Shown in pieces: positions 52,301 to 64,000 of a stretch of DNA of 64,000 bases (the first letter of the stretch is position 1; each line of letters begins with the position of its first letter). The stretch spans positions 110,337,014-110,401,013 of the forward strand of contig NC_054702.1 of assembly GCF_016097555.1 (NCBI RefSeq). The letters are read 5' to 3'. Below the pieces are notes generated by a model. The model ran no database searches. It had not been told where the DNA came from and saw only the letters and a list, made by a program, of their open reading frames with translations. The DNA is from Gigantopelta aegis (Eukaryota; Mollusca; Gastropoda; Neomphalida; Peltospiridae). Position numbers and translations under genes: made by a program.

Positions 52301-54365
52301 TCTGGGAAGTGCTTAAAAATATATTCACTCTGCAAAGTCCTTGAAACCCCTGGAAAAATAATCTACCATTCTGAATTTGTTTTAGTGATTATCCCAAAAT
52401 GTTTTCAAACGATTTTCTAAATAAATGGTAATAGGTTATCAGTTCTGTTGATTTTGCAGTCCTGTGCAACCCTGTCAATAATGATGAGTGGTAAACTCCC
52501 ATTGGTTAAATGCTATGCAGGAAACAAACATGTCATGAGTTTGTGTCAGATTGCAAACTTGTATTACTATTAGTGAACAATGTCTGAAAAACAAATGGCC
52601 AAAAGATACAAATATATCTTGTATATTTTAGCATTACTTCAACAGATGGTAGCTTAATGTTTTGACCTGCACTGTCAAATGCTAATCTACTAACTACCCC
52701 CAGTAAACGTATCTGCTTAAGCTGTTTACAGCAACGGATTCATTTTATATTTATATATATATATACTCATGGAAAAGTTCCTGTGCATGTATTGCATTAT
52801 ATATTAACCAGTATTGAATAAAAACTCTGATCATATTTAATAAATTATTTCATAGATAAACATTACGAGACAATTTGCACAATTATTGTGTCCACAGGAG
52901 TTTAAAATTTCAAACATTTTACAGTTGGTTTGAGACCATTTTATTTGGTGCACAGGAACTTTTTGAGAGTATATTTTTACCTTTATTTAGATGCTTCTGC
53001 TTATTTATTAAAAATGTAATACATGTGCTTTAGTGTTAAATGTACGTAAGTAATGTTATTTTTCACAATTGTTTGCAATAAAGCATTATAGAGCTTTATA
53101 TTTTGTTCTCTTTTTTTTTTTTCCCCAAACACCTACATACGATTAGTTTTTTCCCAGAAATTTAAAATTGAACATCTTATGTAGCATTATGACAGTATTC
53201 TGTAAGTTTATAAGAATGAATTTTTAACAACATCTTTAAAGCCTTTGATTCCAATTATTAGGTAGTGGCAAACATCTTTTTTATCCCCCGCAGTGTGATT
53301 TGCAGTGGATATTAATATGGGCTCCTCTTGTTTACCGGGATCATTTCTGCAGAACATCACTCCAAAACTGATCAAAATTACAAAATATTGCTAACATATT
53401 AATCTAGTTGTTTAGAAGTGTCTTTTGCTACAAGGGAGTTTATTTTTTTTTGATATTTTTTCTATTATTATGGAAACAAATATGCAGAATAACCAAATTC
53501 AATTTCTGGAAGACATCTCGAAAACTGTTAAAAGTAACTCCTTAAAACATTGTACGTATAGTCTAGTATAGTCCGAAAGGACATAGAATGTGTGGTTCTA
53601 CATCCGAACCTGGTTACATACCCTATATATAGCTGGTATTCAGAACTTGTGGCATGGTGTTTCAAACATTTCTCATCCAAAATAGTGCAACGAAATGGAC
53701 ACCCAAACCAAAAATGTATAACTTGCCATACTCCCTAAATCCTGATTGAAGTACTTGTCATTATTAACAAAATAAATCCTCCAATGGCATCCGTCAAAAG
53801 TCCCTTATTTTAAATATGCTACATAGAGGGAAGCAACTCCCCGTGCATGTTAAGAAAAGTATTGACTTAATGTGCCCGTGCATGAAGCTTTTATTTTCAT
53901 TTTATTTACCATGGAAACAAATAGCCAGAATGACCCAATTCACGGTTTCCAGGGCATGATTTAAAATTATTTAAGATTCTTACAGTGAATGACTGAATGT
54001 ATAACAACAACCCAGCACAAAGAATATATCTGCTATAGGAAGTGATTCTTACACAATCAGTCTAGATTGAAGAGTTGCTCCCATTAATCATGTTTCACAT
54101 ACTGCTTGCTTGAACTATATGATCACCGATCGAGTAGGCCTACATTTAATGGTAAAGTAATGACATTTCATCTCTGGGTAGGCACCACTTTACAATTTAA
54201 ATTGTTTAACATGGCTATTGGAGACTTTGTATTGCATTGCTATAATTATTAAACAAACAATATCTGATCTTGTTGGGGGGCCAGTACTGAGCTGCAAGAA
54301 TATGTCATTTGTTTCCGACTAGGCCCAGTGGTATTGAACTACATATAGTTGCTTCTTTAAATGTA
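52301..54365. other. Non-coding AT-rich sequence
   Basis: No gene recognised. AATAAAGC near 53079 and T-run at 53109 resemble a poly(A) context. Confidence 0.4.
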
Positions 54366-54653
54366 GACTTCTAGAGCACATTGATTTATTAATCAGCAGC
54401 TATTGATGTCAACCATTTGGTAATTTTTGACATGTAGTCTTAGAGAAGAAACCTGCTACATTTCTCCATTAGTAGCAAGGGATCTTTTACATGCCCCATC
54501 CCACAGACACGACAGCACATAGCACGGCCTGTGATATACCAGTCATGGCACTGGCTGAAAAGAGAAATAACACATTAGGCCCACTGATGGGATCGATCCT
54601 AGATCGACCATGCTCCAAACAAGTGCTTTACCACTGGACTATGTTGCACCCCT
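54366..54653 (-). mobile_element. SINE copy
   Basis: Family blocks AGAGCACATTGATTTATTAA, GGGATCTTTTACATGCCCC, and GATCGATCCTAGATCGACC; tRNA-like head at the right. Confidence 0.8.
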
Positions 54654-55013
54654 TGAGCATGATGAATGCTGCAGTATTTTCAGAATGCTTAAGCAGGCTC
54701 AGCTTGGTAAATGGTGGACAGCAGGGTTACCTTGTGTGATGTTTAACTATGCACTGAGCTACATACTAATAAACACTCTTGATGGCCTGCATGTAATACT
54801 GCTTCCTAGACAGAATGGAATCTATGGATGTAATTGCATTTAAAATTTGCAGCTAGTATCTAGAATGAATCCATACCATGACTTCACACTATTGTTCTAC
54901 TAGACTATTTTTTTCAAGAATCTACACCTGTGAAACAATGCAATTTGAACTTTTGTGTTCGGGTCAAGGATTCGAACGCACACCTGACAACTTGTACATT
55001 GTAAAAAAAAAAA

Positions 55014-55336
55014 AGAAAGAAATGTTTTATTTAATGATGCACTCAACACATTTTAATTACGGTTATATGGCATCAGGCATATGGTTAAGGACCACAAAGA
55101 TATTAAGAGAGGAAACCTGCTGTCGCCACTTCATGGGCTACTCTTTCCAATTAGCAGCAAGGGATCTTTTATATGCACCATCCCACAGATAGGATAGCAC
55201 ATACCATGGCCTTTGATATACCAGTCGTGGTGCACTGGCTGTGACAAGAAATAGCCCAATGGGCCCACTGACAGGGATCGATCCCAGACCGACCACGCAT
55301 TGAGCGAGCGCTGTACCACTGAGCTAAGTTCCGCCC
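55014..55336 (-). mobile_element. SINE copy, near full length
   Basis: Tail AAATGTTTTATTTAATGATG at left; body TATATGCACCATCCCACAG, GTGGTGCACTGGCTG, GATCGATCCCAGACCGACC; head ending GCTAAGTTCCGCCC. Confidence 0.88.
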
Positions 55337-56542
55337 TACATTGTAAACAAGTACAAAGCTTTAGCCCATACAACTGCATCATCAAATGAACATGCAATTA
55401 AAGCCTAGTGATAGTAATGTATTCTGACAGAATCTCAATAAGATTGTCCAAAACTATATCGGAAATCATAGATTACATGATTAGCACATCTATCATGCTT
55501 AATGCTAGACATCTACTGCAGAGAATTTACTGGATAAATAAGTTAAGTCAAGTCCGAAAGGATCCATTTCTTTTGGGTTATTAGTTTGGAAAATATTCCT
55601 TGCTGTTTACACAAATATTTGCATTAAAAAATATAAAATTGTCGTTAATTTGGCAACTGTGAAAAAATATTCAATGGAGAAGTTGGAGAATACAGTCGCA
55701 TGTGTAGATTCATGACAAATGTTTAAGAAAGTCACTAGCGCATACAGAATCTTTGGCTAGTGCCCTATGTATTATAGTAATTTCCACTAGGCCAGACCAA
55801 AAATTCACTAGCTGGGACCAAAGGCGAGTGGATTTGCTGAACCCTTTAGCTAGTACAATCTCCATAATGTAACAGAGCTGTTCTCCAAATGAGAGTGATC
55901 CCCCTTTCAAATTTGGCAGGATGCGTGCTTCAATGTCCTCATGATTGCTCAGATTGCTGATTAATAGCACTAAAGTTGTTTAAAAGTTTAAATATACAAA
56001 AAGAAAACTACGCCTACCAACATATTTGACCAAATGCATTAGGTTTAAAATAAAATAAAATAAAATAATATGTCAATCATTGATAAGTTTTTGCAAACTT
56101 ATGATAGATCAAAACATTAGACTGTTGTAAATACCATAGGTGTATTTGTTTAAATATTTGTTAAATTTGAAAAATAAAGGAAACATGGTACAAAACTTCA
56201 AGTATTATGAGATTATATTGATTATCAGAATATTTTACTAAATATGAAGCAGAACATGAAGTCTTAATTTGTTCCTTTCCAGACTGAAAGAATTGGGCCA
56301 GTAATGCAATTTTGCACGCATTTATTGATACAATGCATATACACAGTACGGTACCTTTTCCACATACACGATTCTGCGTTCAGCACACTGAAAAAAAGTA
56401 CACGTATTTACATTTGGCTTAAAAGTACACTTCAACAATGTCGAGATTTTGTTTAGTAATCCATTTGCAAAAAATATGGGATATGGAAAAGCACATTTCC
56501 ATGTGTGGAAACACGCACACTAAATCTTGTTAATTTTTCACT
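55337..56542. other. Non-coding sequence
   Basis: No exon. An open frame near 55710-55970 on the - strand spans CTAG-rich repetitive sequence and is not a known protein. Confidence 0.4.
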
Positions 56543-56850
56543 AAAAAGTTTGTTTTGTTTAACACCACCACTGGAGCGCATTGATTAATTAATCATCGGC
56601 TATTAGATGTCAAACATTTGGTAATTCTGACTCGTAGTCAACAGGAAACCCGCTACATTTTTCTTTATGCAGCAAGGTATCTTTTATATGCACTTTCCCA
56701 CAGACAGAAAAGCACACTTTGTCCAGTTGTGGTGCACTGGTTAGAATGAGAAAAAACCCAATCAGCTGAATGGATCCACCGAGGTGGTTCGATCCTGTGA
56801 CACAAGCACCTCAAGTGAGCACTCAACCAACTGAGCCAAGTCCCACCCTC
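56543..56850 (-). mobile_element. SINE copy
   Basis: TTTGTTTTGTTTAACACCAC tail region, TATATGCACTTTCCCACAG, GTGGTGCACTGG, GAGCCAAGTCCCACCC end. Confidence 0.8.
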
Positions 56851-56944
56851 TTCACTAAGGAAGAGTGATCCTATGATCTATTGTACTTCAGGTGAGCATT
56901 CTTACCATGAAATTAAAGCCTTACTCCTACATCACAACACAGTT

Positions 56945-57245
56945 AGTTTTTGTTTAACAAAACCACTAGAGCACACTGATTTATTAATTATCAGTTATTG
57001 GATGTCAAACATTTGGTAATTCTGACATAAGTGTCAGAGAGGTAACCTGTTAGATTTTTCCATTAGTATCAAAGGATCTTTTATATGCACCATCCCACAA
57101 ACAGAATAGCACATACTACGACTTTTTGACATACCAGTTATGATTCACTGGCTGTTATGATAAATAGGCTTACTAATGGGGGGGGGGGGTCGATCCTAGA
57201 CAAGACCACGCATCAGGTTTTACCACTGGGTTACTTCCTGCACCC
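56945..57245 (-). mobile_element. SINE copy
   Basis: TTTTTGTTTAACAAAACCAC, ATATGCACCATCCCACAAAC, CACTGGCTG and TTACTTCCTGCACCC in order. A G-run near 57179-57189 interrupts it. Confidence 0.78.
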
Positions 57246-57535
57246 AAATATCACAATAACTGCTCAATGAAGGAAATAAACATTTCACAAAATATTTTTT
57301 TTATGAAGGCATTATTATTATTTTTTTTTTATATCAACCAGTGCTACAAATATACATAAAACACTTTCTGCTCAGCAAGTACATGCATACATAAGTGACT
57401 TAGTGACCAATACCAAATATTTGTTTTACTAGATCTACCAGTTTCATGGAACAAATTCTTCAAGCATTACAAAACAAATATATATCAACACCATGCAATC
57501 CAGCAGACAACTCAAAAAGTTATTATAGAAAGCAA

Positions 57536-57541
57536 TTTATT
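57536..57541 (-). promoter_or_regulatory. Candidate poly(A) signal of SOD2
   Basis: AATAAA on the - strand, about 350 bases past the stop codon at 57895. A longer or shorter UTR is possible. Confidence 0.35.
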
Positions 57542-57894
57542 AGACACCATATTATCTGTGGACAAATTTTAATATAACCACATGATCTGTTAAAGGTCAT
57601 TTGTTTACATAGAAATGTTGAATTACATTTCAAATGTCATTAAATCTGTTATTTTGTCCGTAAATCTATAATGAACTGTTTTGAAAATCTGAATGTTGGA
57701 AACAGATCAAATACAGTTTTGGAGTTCATAAAGTCATATAAATTCAGCTGAATTCTGTATACTAGTATAGTGGCTAGTATCCATCAGGGAATAAGGTGTG
57801 CAGATTCCATGTATAACTTCAAACACCAGGTTTTCAGCCAGTCTGTAATGTGTGGTCCTTCAAGACAAATACGTATGGGTCAACTGAAAACACA

Positions 57895-58043
57895 TTAGTC
57901 AGAAAGGGCACCCTGAAGCCTCTGAGCTACGTTTTCCCAGTTGGCAATATTAAAGATGGCATTCACATAATCTGGCCGGACATTCTTGTACTGAAGGTAA
58001 TAAGCATGTTCCCATACATCTATTCCAAACAAAGGAATTAAAC
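57895..58043 (-). CDS. SOD2: SOD2 last exon
   Basis: 149 nt including TAA at 57895-57897. Encodes [20 protein letters not shown] to QGALSD. Acceptor CTTTCAG to the right of 58043. Confidence 0.95.
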
Positions 58044-60215
58044 CTGAAAGACAATAAACAATTTAAAATTAAAAAGTGGATGAAAAATCAGACAAATTTA
58101 ATTTCTAACACATCTGTTGGTGAGAACATAATTAGTTATTTTTGTGACCACTTACTAATAACAGACAACTGAAAACAATTTGAAGAAAAACTGGCTGCTC
58201 CAAGTTGATGACCAGGGCCCGTCCAGACTCAATCTCTAATGACATCACACACATACAGTTTGTATGATGTTGCCATGATGTTCATGTCTTAGTCTCGAGT
58301 AGTCAAAACTCTAAATGCTTTATAAGCATCAGGCCACATTGTCGTTGCTATACCATCCAATGAAAAAAAAAGCAAAAGCAAACTGATTTCTCTGTGATAC
58401 TCTTAGTTAAATACAAGTGCTAGGTTTCAGTTGAAAAAGACATTTAAATTTATTTAAACCTCTGGGGTTTTTTTAGCATAAAGAATATTACATTTGTTAG
58501 ATACCATTTAGCTTACTAGTTTAAAAACATATTTAAGTCACTTTTGCTCGTTAAATGTTTTAAAAGAACTTGTTTTAAGATAAATGGTATCTATGTAATG
58601 ACCATCATGTACCGATAGTATTCTCTATTTCTATAGGACTTATGTTTAACATTACTGAAGATTAAATTACTAAATCCTAAGTTGTACAGAGTATTTTCTG
58701 CATTATGGTAACAATAGGATTTTGTAAAGTTTCATCACAAACAGTAAAATATCATATACAATTAATCTATGAAATAGTTAATTAAAACACTATTATAAAA
58801 TCTAAACCTTAACATGACTCTGTGGGTCTATTTCATGTTTTACATAGATCTGGTTTACGTAAAACGCTGAAAACTCTGACACATATTCACACACATGATG
58901 CATTTCACATGCATGTATTTTTTTATCTATTTTCCAAAAACATGCTTTTTGCATATGTTACCTGCAATCTGAAAAGGGACATAATGTAAAAAATTCCTCT
59001 GCAGTCTATAACAAAGCCATTAGCCATTGCGTCATATAATCTCACTCGCATTACATGACTTAATGTAAGTGACATTATAGCATAATGGCATTCTTTTTAC
59101 AACCAAATGTTTACAGTACAAAATAAAAGGACTGTGGTTGCATTAGAAAATAATTATTTTTCTATGCTACTAAGCCAATATATACCATTTCATGTTGATG
59201 AAACAAATGAGTCAAAATTGTTCTGTAAATTTTTGTAGATCCTATAATGTGTGTTTAATCTGACTCATAATCATGACTCATGAATGGAAACATTATATGA
59301 ATGAAAGTGAAATTCCCGCCATGGCAAGCAACGTTGTGATTTTTAAACCATCTAATCAGTGGCTGTAGAAGCAATCTGCACACTGTGCAAAGATCGAACA
59401 AATATTACCCAGTATATTTGAGCCCATATGGGTAATAAACATAATTACTTTGTAGTTGTTACTACTGGTATATTAGCAAACATGTCAGAATGGAAAGGAG
59501 AGGGGAGATCAATTTCAGGGGGTAAAAAAGGTAAATACTTTTTAATTGAAGTTATTTGTAAAAATATCACAATACTGCAGATATTTTCAATACTGCAGAG
59601 TAGATGAACTGTTATGAAAACGGAATCAGCAAAGAACACTGTGACGGAACATGCTCTTAATTTGTTTTCGCCTGTGGCGATATTAATTGTTTTAGAGGGC
59701 CGTGTGCAGTTCCAATATGCACTTAAGCCCAGATGGGCAACTTGTTACATGATACCTTTGCGCAACGGTCGTCGAGCTTTTCTAATACACACCCAGCGCA
59801 GGTGCGGAGGCCATGTGGCCAGTAGTTACGTAATACCTCCGCGAGTGTGTTTTTTACAACCGTGATTTTGGCAACTGGCGACAGAATGTCTGGTCAACTA
59901 AGAAAATATACCGACTCTGGGAGAGGTGGAAATATCAGATGATAGGTGAGGTACCGCGTTGTGCCCCCAGGCGATATTCGCTGTCTCAGAGTTTTGAATA
60001 AATAGCTAGGATTTTAGAGATATCAGGGAGAAACATATTGGAAGGCGTCCAGGGGGAACGTTAGTCCGTTTGGACTTGGTAATTATATATTTTCTGCTCT
60101 ATTGTATAACCTTGATGTGATTGATGTGACTTTAAATAGTTTAATACTGTATTATACCAATATTATTTAGACGGTGCTGCCGGTCATCTGACGCAGTATA
60201 CTGTAGGCTCACCGT

Positions 60216-60252
<37 letters not shown>

Positions 60253-62891
60253 TTATCCAGTCATCCTAGAGAACCTAGGTAAACTGTAAGTTATTGTCTT
60301 ATTGTGATAGGTACCAGTATTAATTCTGTGTTACAAGGTTACTGAAGGAGTAGTAAGGGTTAATTAAAAATTAACCATTTAGGAATAGTTGTAATTCCTT
60401 TATTAATTAAGTTCTCCTGGAAGCGTTTCTCAATTATCACACGTTACTGAATGAGTAGTTAAGGGTTAATTAAAAATTAACCAGTTAGGAATGGAGTTGT
60501 AAATTCCTTTATTAATTAAGTTCTCCTGGAAGCGTTTCTCAATTATCACAAGTGTGGGTGTTGTGTCACGGTGAAGTGATTAGCATATTGTGTAAACTAG
60601 ACACCTAGATATTAACTAATTAAGTGATCAGTTCTGGGTTGTTATTATTTGTTGTTGTTAATTAACTACTGCGGCAGTACATTTGTCAGCGTAGGTTAAT
60701 ACAGATTCCAAAGTGTATTGTGTTTTTGTTGTGTTTTCTAGTGAACTAAACGTGCTATAATAACATATACTTTATATAAGATCTTATCTCTGATCTTACC
60801 TAGACGAGCCAGCGGGTATAACTGCCTGTTACATAGAGATCTAATAGATATACAGTTAGGAGAGATATTTGGACAATCGTGTTTCATTCAGTTACGGGTA
60901 TTATAGGATCCCCGTGACAAACACACACACACAGAAAACACACACACACAGACACACACACACACACACACACACAGACACACACAGAGACACACACACA
61001 CACACACACAATCCAGACCACACTACAACCCTGAGCATGGACCTAGATTTTGTATTCTGAAATTACCTGTAGTAGCTTGTAAAGGATCTTGGTTAGCACA
61101 TGTTGCAATCCTGAGCCTACCACTTGCCGGATTAAAACCCAACCAGCCCCATCCCGAGCCCTGAATGGCTACCGTCTTGGTGACCAACTCCTTCTGCATG
61201 GAACTCAACGAACCAAAGTCCCGTTTAATAACGTCAAGCAGTGGAGCGGGGGGATCGCCTCCACCAGTGGGGCTCAGCACCTCCCAGAAGATCGAGTGGT
61301 TCAAGTGACCTCCACCATTAAACTTCAGTGCTGGCTGGACCTGAATAATGCCATTCACATCATCTGAAAAACATTTAACAATATTTAATCTCAACTAAAC
61401 TATTTATAAATGTGTTAGACACACCATTAGTCAAGTGATAATTTGTTGGGAAAGAAATACAGTAGAATGTCATTGGGTCGAACTCGGAAAGGTCGAATAC
61501 ACCGCAACGCTCAAAGCCAAAATGAAGTCCCAAGTTACACTTGCACATTACTGACTGAATGGTTAGATCAAACTATCCAATGGGTGAAACACTTTCTCCA
61601 ACACAGATGGGGTTCGAGCCAACTCGATTCAACTGTATCTAACTTTATCAAAGTTTATAATTAAGGTAGTTGTTGGGTTTTTTTTTTTTTTTAATACAAT
61701 TAATGTAAAAATAGAATAGGCTATACTTTTATCGAGCCTGAGAGAACATTTTTATTTTAATAAAGTCACAGATCCTAATAAAATTGACAAAAAGTTTGAT
61801 TACGTACTGTAATCTACAAACCTGTAACACATTTGGATAAAGTTACAATTGATTGAAACAAGTCAGAAATGGGGAAATTCTCTTAAAAATAGATCAGAGC
61901 TTGTCTTAATAACCGTTACTTCTGCATTTGTAAAAATATAAACAAAATATTTTATGGTATTAGAAACACTTCAGATTTATGGAAATGGATAATCTAAACA
62001 ATGAAATTTTAAGTAGTGTCTTATTTCAAGTATCCAAAACGACTTATAGTGAAGAATATGCCATAGTGTTTCAAAACTAAAGAGTTACTTTAAGTCCCAA
62101 CATACCAACAGAGTCTGAAACAGACTATAAGTATCACCATAGAGTACAATTGACAAGTGTGATTACAACTCTGCCACTCACCGAATTCACTAACTGCAAA
62201 TTTTAAACACAGTAATTTTCTACAGACATTTGCCATGCAAGTGGATCACAAGTTGAAAATATATGATAAAACAAATCTTGTGCATTTTTTTTTTTAATAT
62301 GGCTGTTAAGTTCATGACTTTATGAGCTACATGTGTACTTATGCATATATAGTGTGGACACAGATACAGATGCAAACAAGTTTTGTATCCACTTGTGTGT
62401 TTTTGGATAAGTTTCCGTATGTTTTCATATCTACTGCTACATAGTCTGGTCGGAAACAAATGTATCTGCAGCCGTATGTCGGACAGCATTATGCACCAGA
62501 CAAATGGACAGTCTTATGTTATTCCATTGTGTTGGATTTTAGCTGCACCTGTGTCCTCATCTCCATACACACAAGTGGACATGCAAGAGGTGGTCAGCAG
62601 TGCTTCACTGTGCTAATCTCAACCTCAAGGTGCCAACTGGGCCTAATAAGCGTACACAATATCATATAATATATTTATGGCATATATTTACTCTTTGCCA
62701 AAGCTTCAGCCAGTTTTTCTTCTGCTATGTTGAGGTTTGTCACATAGGTATTATGATGTTTTTGGTGATGCAGCTTCATGATTTCAGCAGAGATGTATGG
62801 CTCGAGGGCGTTGAAGTCATAGGGAAGATCAGGCAGGGTGTGTTTCTGTCGCGCTGCCAAGGAGCCTAAAACCGCTGCTTGAGACCCTAGT
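57895..62891 (-). CDS. SOD2: Superoxide dismutase [Mn], mitochondrial, 3 exons, first exon missing
   Basis: Converts superoxide to oxygen and hydrogen peroxide in the mitochondrial matrix. Three exons give ~214 residues, the full MnSOD fold. The visible N-terminus ([13 protein letters not shown]) is the end of a targeting peptide; [11 protein letters not shown] begins the mature protein. Manganese ligands are the first His of [11 protein letters not shown], the second of GGGHLNHS, and Asp and His of DVWEHAYY. The active-site Gln is in [12 protein letters not shown], the mark of the Mn type. NVRPDYVN and [11 protein letters not shown] complete the C-terminus. Introns hold a solo LTR (59640-60919) and non-coding sequence. 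The start codon exon was not located and probably lies beyond or near the window end. Confidence 0.97.
58215..58330. mobile_element. Relative of the 33052 MITE
   Basis: GTCCAGACTCAATCTCTAAT ... CTCTAAATGCTTTATAAGC matches the right and left parts of the 33052-33592 element in reverse order, without the SINE. Confidence 0.65.
58331..59634. other. SOD2 intron, non-coding
   Basis: AT-rich; no exon or repeat family recognised. Confidence 0.5.
59640..60919. mobile_element. Solo LTR, 1280 bp, 5-bp target duplication
   Basis: Starts TGTGACGGAAC and ends CCCCGTGACA. AACAC stands directly on both sides (59635-59639 and 60920-60924). TG...CA ends, 1280-bp size and lack of any pol sequence identify a solo LTR. 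AATAAA (about 59996) suggests + orientation. A TA run (60223-60248) and a ~105-bp tandem duplication (about 60340-60550, AAGGGTTAATTAAAAATTAA) lie inside. Gypsy is likely from size and ends, not shown. Confidence 0.88.
60921..61010. repeat. (AC)n-rich microsatellite
   Basis: Starts at the right target duplication of the LTR and continues with AC, AGAC variants. Confidence 0.9.
61067..61363 (-). CDS. SOD2: SOD2 central exon
   Basis: 297 nt; acceptor TTTTCAG, donor GTAATT. Encodes [20 protein letters not shown] to NQDPLQATT. The junction with the last exon splits a Gly codon. Confidence 0.96.
61364..62691. other. SOD2 intron between the two upstream exons
   Basis: AT-rich non-coding; a T-run at 61679-61693. 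No repeat recognised. Confidence 0.5.
62692..62891 (-). CDS. SOD2: SOD2 first visible exon
   Basis: 200 nt; acceptor TTATAG, donor GTAAAT. Covers the end of the targeting peptide through LAEALAK. Begins with the last base of a codon, so an upstream exon exists. Confidence 0.92.
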
Positions 62892-63060
62892 CTATAAAAA
62901 AAAAAAATTACATGTTAGACAGAACACTTTTTAAAATATGGTTTGTTGTAACTTTAATGACTGGTAACTAGTAAAAAAAAAAAATTAATAAGTAAGAAAA
63001 TATAGGAACGTATCTAGTCAAAAATAATTCCACACAACACATACCATGACTTTTGGGGTC

Positions 63061-63625
63061 ATTAATGAGGCACTCAACATATTTTATTTACTGTTATATG
63101 TCATCACGTCAGACATATGGTTATGGACCACACAGATATTGAAAGAGGAAACATGCTGTCGCCACTTCATGAGCTACACTTTTCGATTAGCAACAAGCAG
63201 GGTTTCTGCCAGAGGGTAAAACGGGTATGGCGCCATACCCAAATTCTTTTGCAGACTTTTTATTTACGAATAAACTTTTGACAAAATTAATTACTCTTTA
63301 TCATTACTGTATGATTTTCTTAATCCTAACCATGAACGTAACCCATTTTCTTTCTTGGGGAGGTCCCCCGTACCCCCGGTTGACTGTGGCTGCATTCAAT
63401 CCCACAGCGCCATACCTAAAAATGTCTTTCTGGCAGAAACACTGACAAGGGATCTTTTATATGCACCATCCCACAGACAGGGTAGTACATACCACAGTCT
63501 TTGATATGCCAGTCATGGTGCACTGGCTAGAATGAGAAATAGCCCAATAGGCCCACCGCTGGGTTCGATCCCAGAATGGCCATGCATCAAGCGAGCACTC
63601 TAACACTGAGCTATGTCCTGCCCCA
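63061..63625 (-). mobile_element. SINE split by a MITE
   Basis: The SINE tail and body (CACTCAACATATTTTATTTA, CTGTCGCCACTTCATGAG) run to 63197 and resume at 63445 (GGGATCTTTTATATGCACC onward, ending ATGTCCTGCCCC). Confidence 0.85.
63198..63444. mobile_element. hAT-like MITE (247 bp) with 5-bp target duplication, inserted in the SINE
   Basis: CAGGGTTTCTGCCAGA at the left, inverse CAGTGTTTCTGCCAGA at the right; ACAAG on both sides (63193-63197 and 63445-63449). Confidence 0.9.
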
Positions 63626-63818
63626 TTTGCTGGAATAGTGTGAAAGTGTAAAACAAATTGCTGTAGGTTTAATTTTTCCATGTACGATGCTGTGATTCTG
63701 CTGGCAAACTCAAACATATCTACCAATATATTCTCCTGATCACATCCAAGGTTACTCCTAAAACTGCATGTATACAAATCCTCACATACCACATTCCACT
63801 CATTACTGGAAATACAAA

Positions 63819-63820
<2 letters not shown>

Positions 63821-63882
<62 letters not shown>
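63821..63882. repeat. (TA)n microsatellite
   Basis: Uninterrupted TA run near the window end, about 31 units. Confidence 0.95.
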
Positions 63883-63884
<2 letters not shown>

Positions 63885-64000
63885 AAAACAAAATTTAAAC
63901 CATATAGCTCATACTTAATAATATATTATGTTAATCTTTATGCCACCAATGAATATTACACGTTAAGATGTCACCAAGCTATAAAACAAATCACTCACTG

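Noticed and set aside
55710..55970. 86-aa - strand open frame
   Set aside because: Repetitive CTAG-rich sequence; no motif, no splice partners.
59614..59865. 83-aa open frame on +
   Set aside because: It lies across the left boundary of the solo LTR and has no protein family pattern.
62892..64000. First exon of SOD2
   Set aside because: No ATG exon ending two bases into a codon with a targeting-peptide-like translation was convincing on the - strand.

Overview
The window is eukaryotic, intron-rich and AT-rich. It looks like a mollusc, most likely a marine gastropod. The evidence is the protein sequences of the two spliced genes, the many copies of tRNA-headed SINEs (recurrent segments like 'GGATCTTTTATATGCACC' and 'CAGTCGTGGTGCACTGGCTG') of a kind I associate with gastropod genomes, and the mix of DIRS, Tc1, pogo-like, hAT-like and foldback elements. 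The species cannot be named from the sequence.

Two host genes are supported and they converge. On the + strand, twelve exons from 20452 to 47450 encode almost all of a malic enzyme (oxidative decarboxylation of malate to pyruvate). Every intron inside this set is GT-AG and the reading phases join exactly. Only the first exon or exons, with the start codon, are not found. On the - strand, three exons (62891 down to 57895) encode all of a mitochondrial Mn superoxide dismutase (SOD2) except its first exon. The 47451-57894 interval between the two stop codons holds their 3' UTRs, SINEs and one small hAT-like element.

Almost everything else is mobile or repetitive. Region 1-6790 is a nest of foldback elements, one built from GGCGTTATAACGCC palindromes, followed by a Tc1-type transposon with a frameshifted DD34E transposase. 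A 6.2-kb DIRS-type tyrosine-recombinase retrotransposon (DIRS-A, 6795-13039) follows. A near-identical second copy (DIRS-B, 25074-31264) lies in malic-enzyme intron 2. That intron also holds an L1/Tx1-like LINE fragment split by a hAT-like insertion. Between the DIRS copies are a pogo-like TIR element with a nested TTAA foldback, a hAT-like element and SINEs.

The malic-enzyme introns also carry satellites: a 77-bp array, a 39-bp array with higher-order structure, a ~136-bp array, and an 86-bp array that repeatedly copies the exon 11 end and its 5' splice site. Exon 8 lies in the loop of a ~430-bp inverted repeat. SOD2 carries a 1.28-kb solo LTR with a perfect 5-bp target duplication in one intron. 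Downstream of its most upstream visible exon lies a split SINE/MITE nest (63061-63625).

The most unusual observations are the amplified exon-intron junction, the exon trapped between inverted-repeat arms, the gag/pol junction of the DIRS copies (one in-frame TGA kept in both), the 83-nt deletion that removes the reverse transcriptase active site from one copy, and the nested-palindrome foldback at 759-2543.
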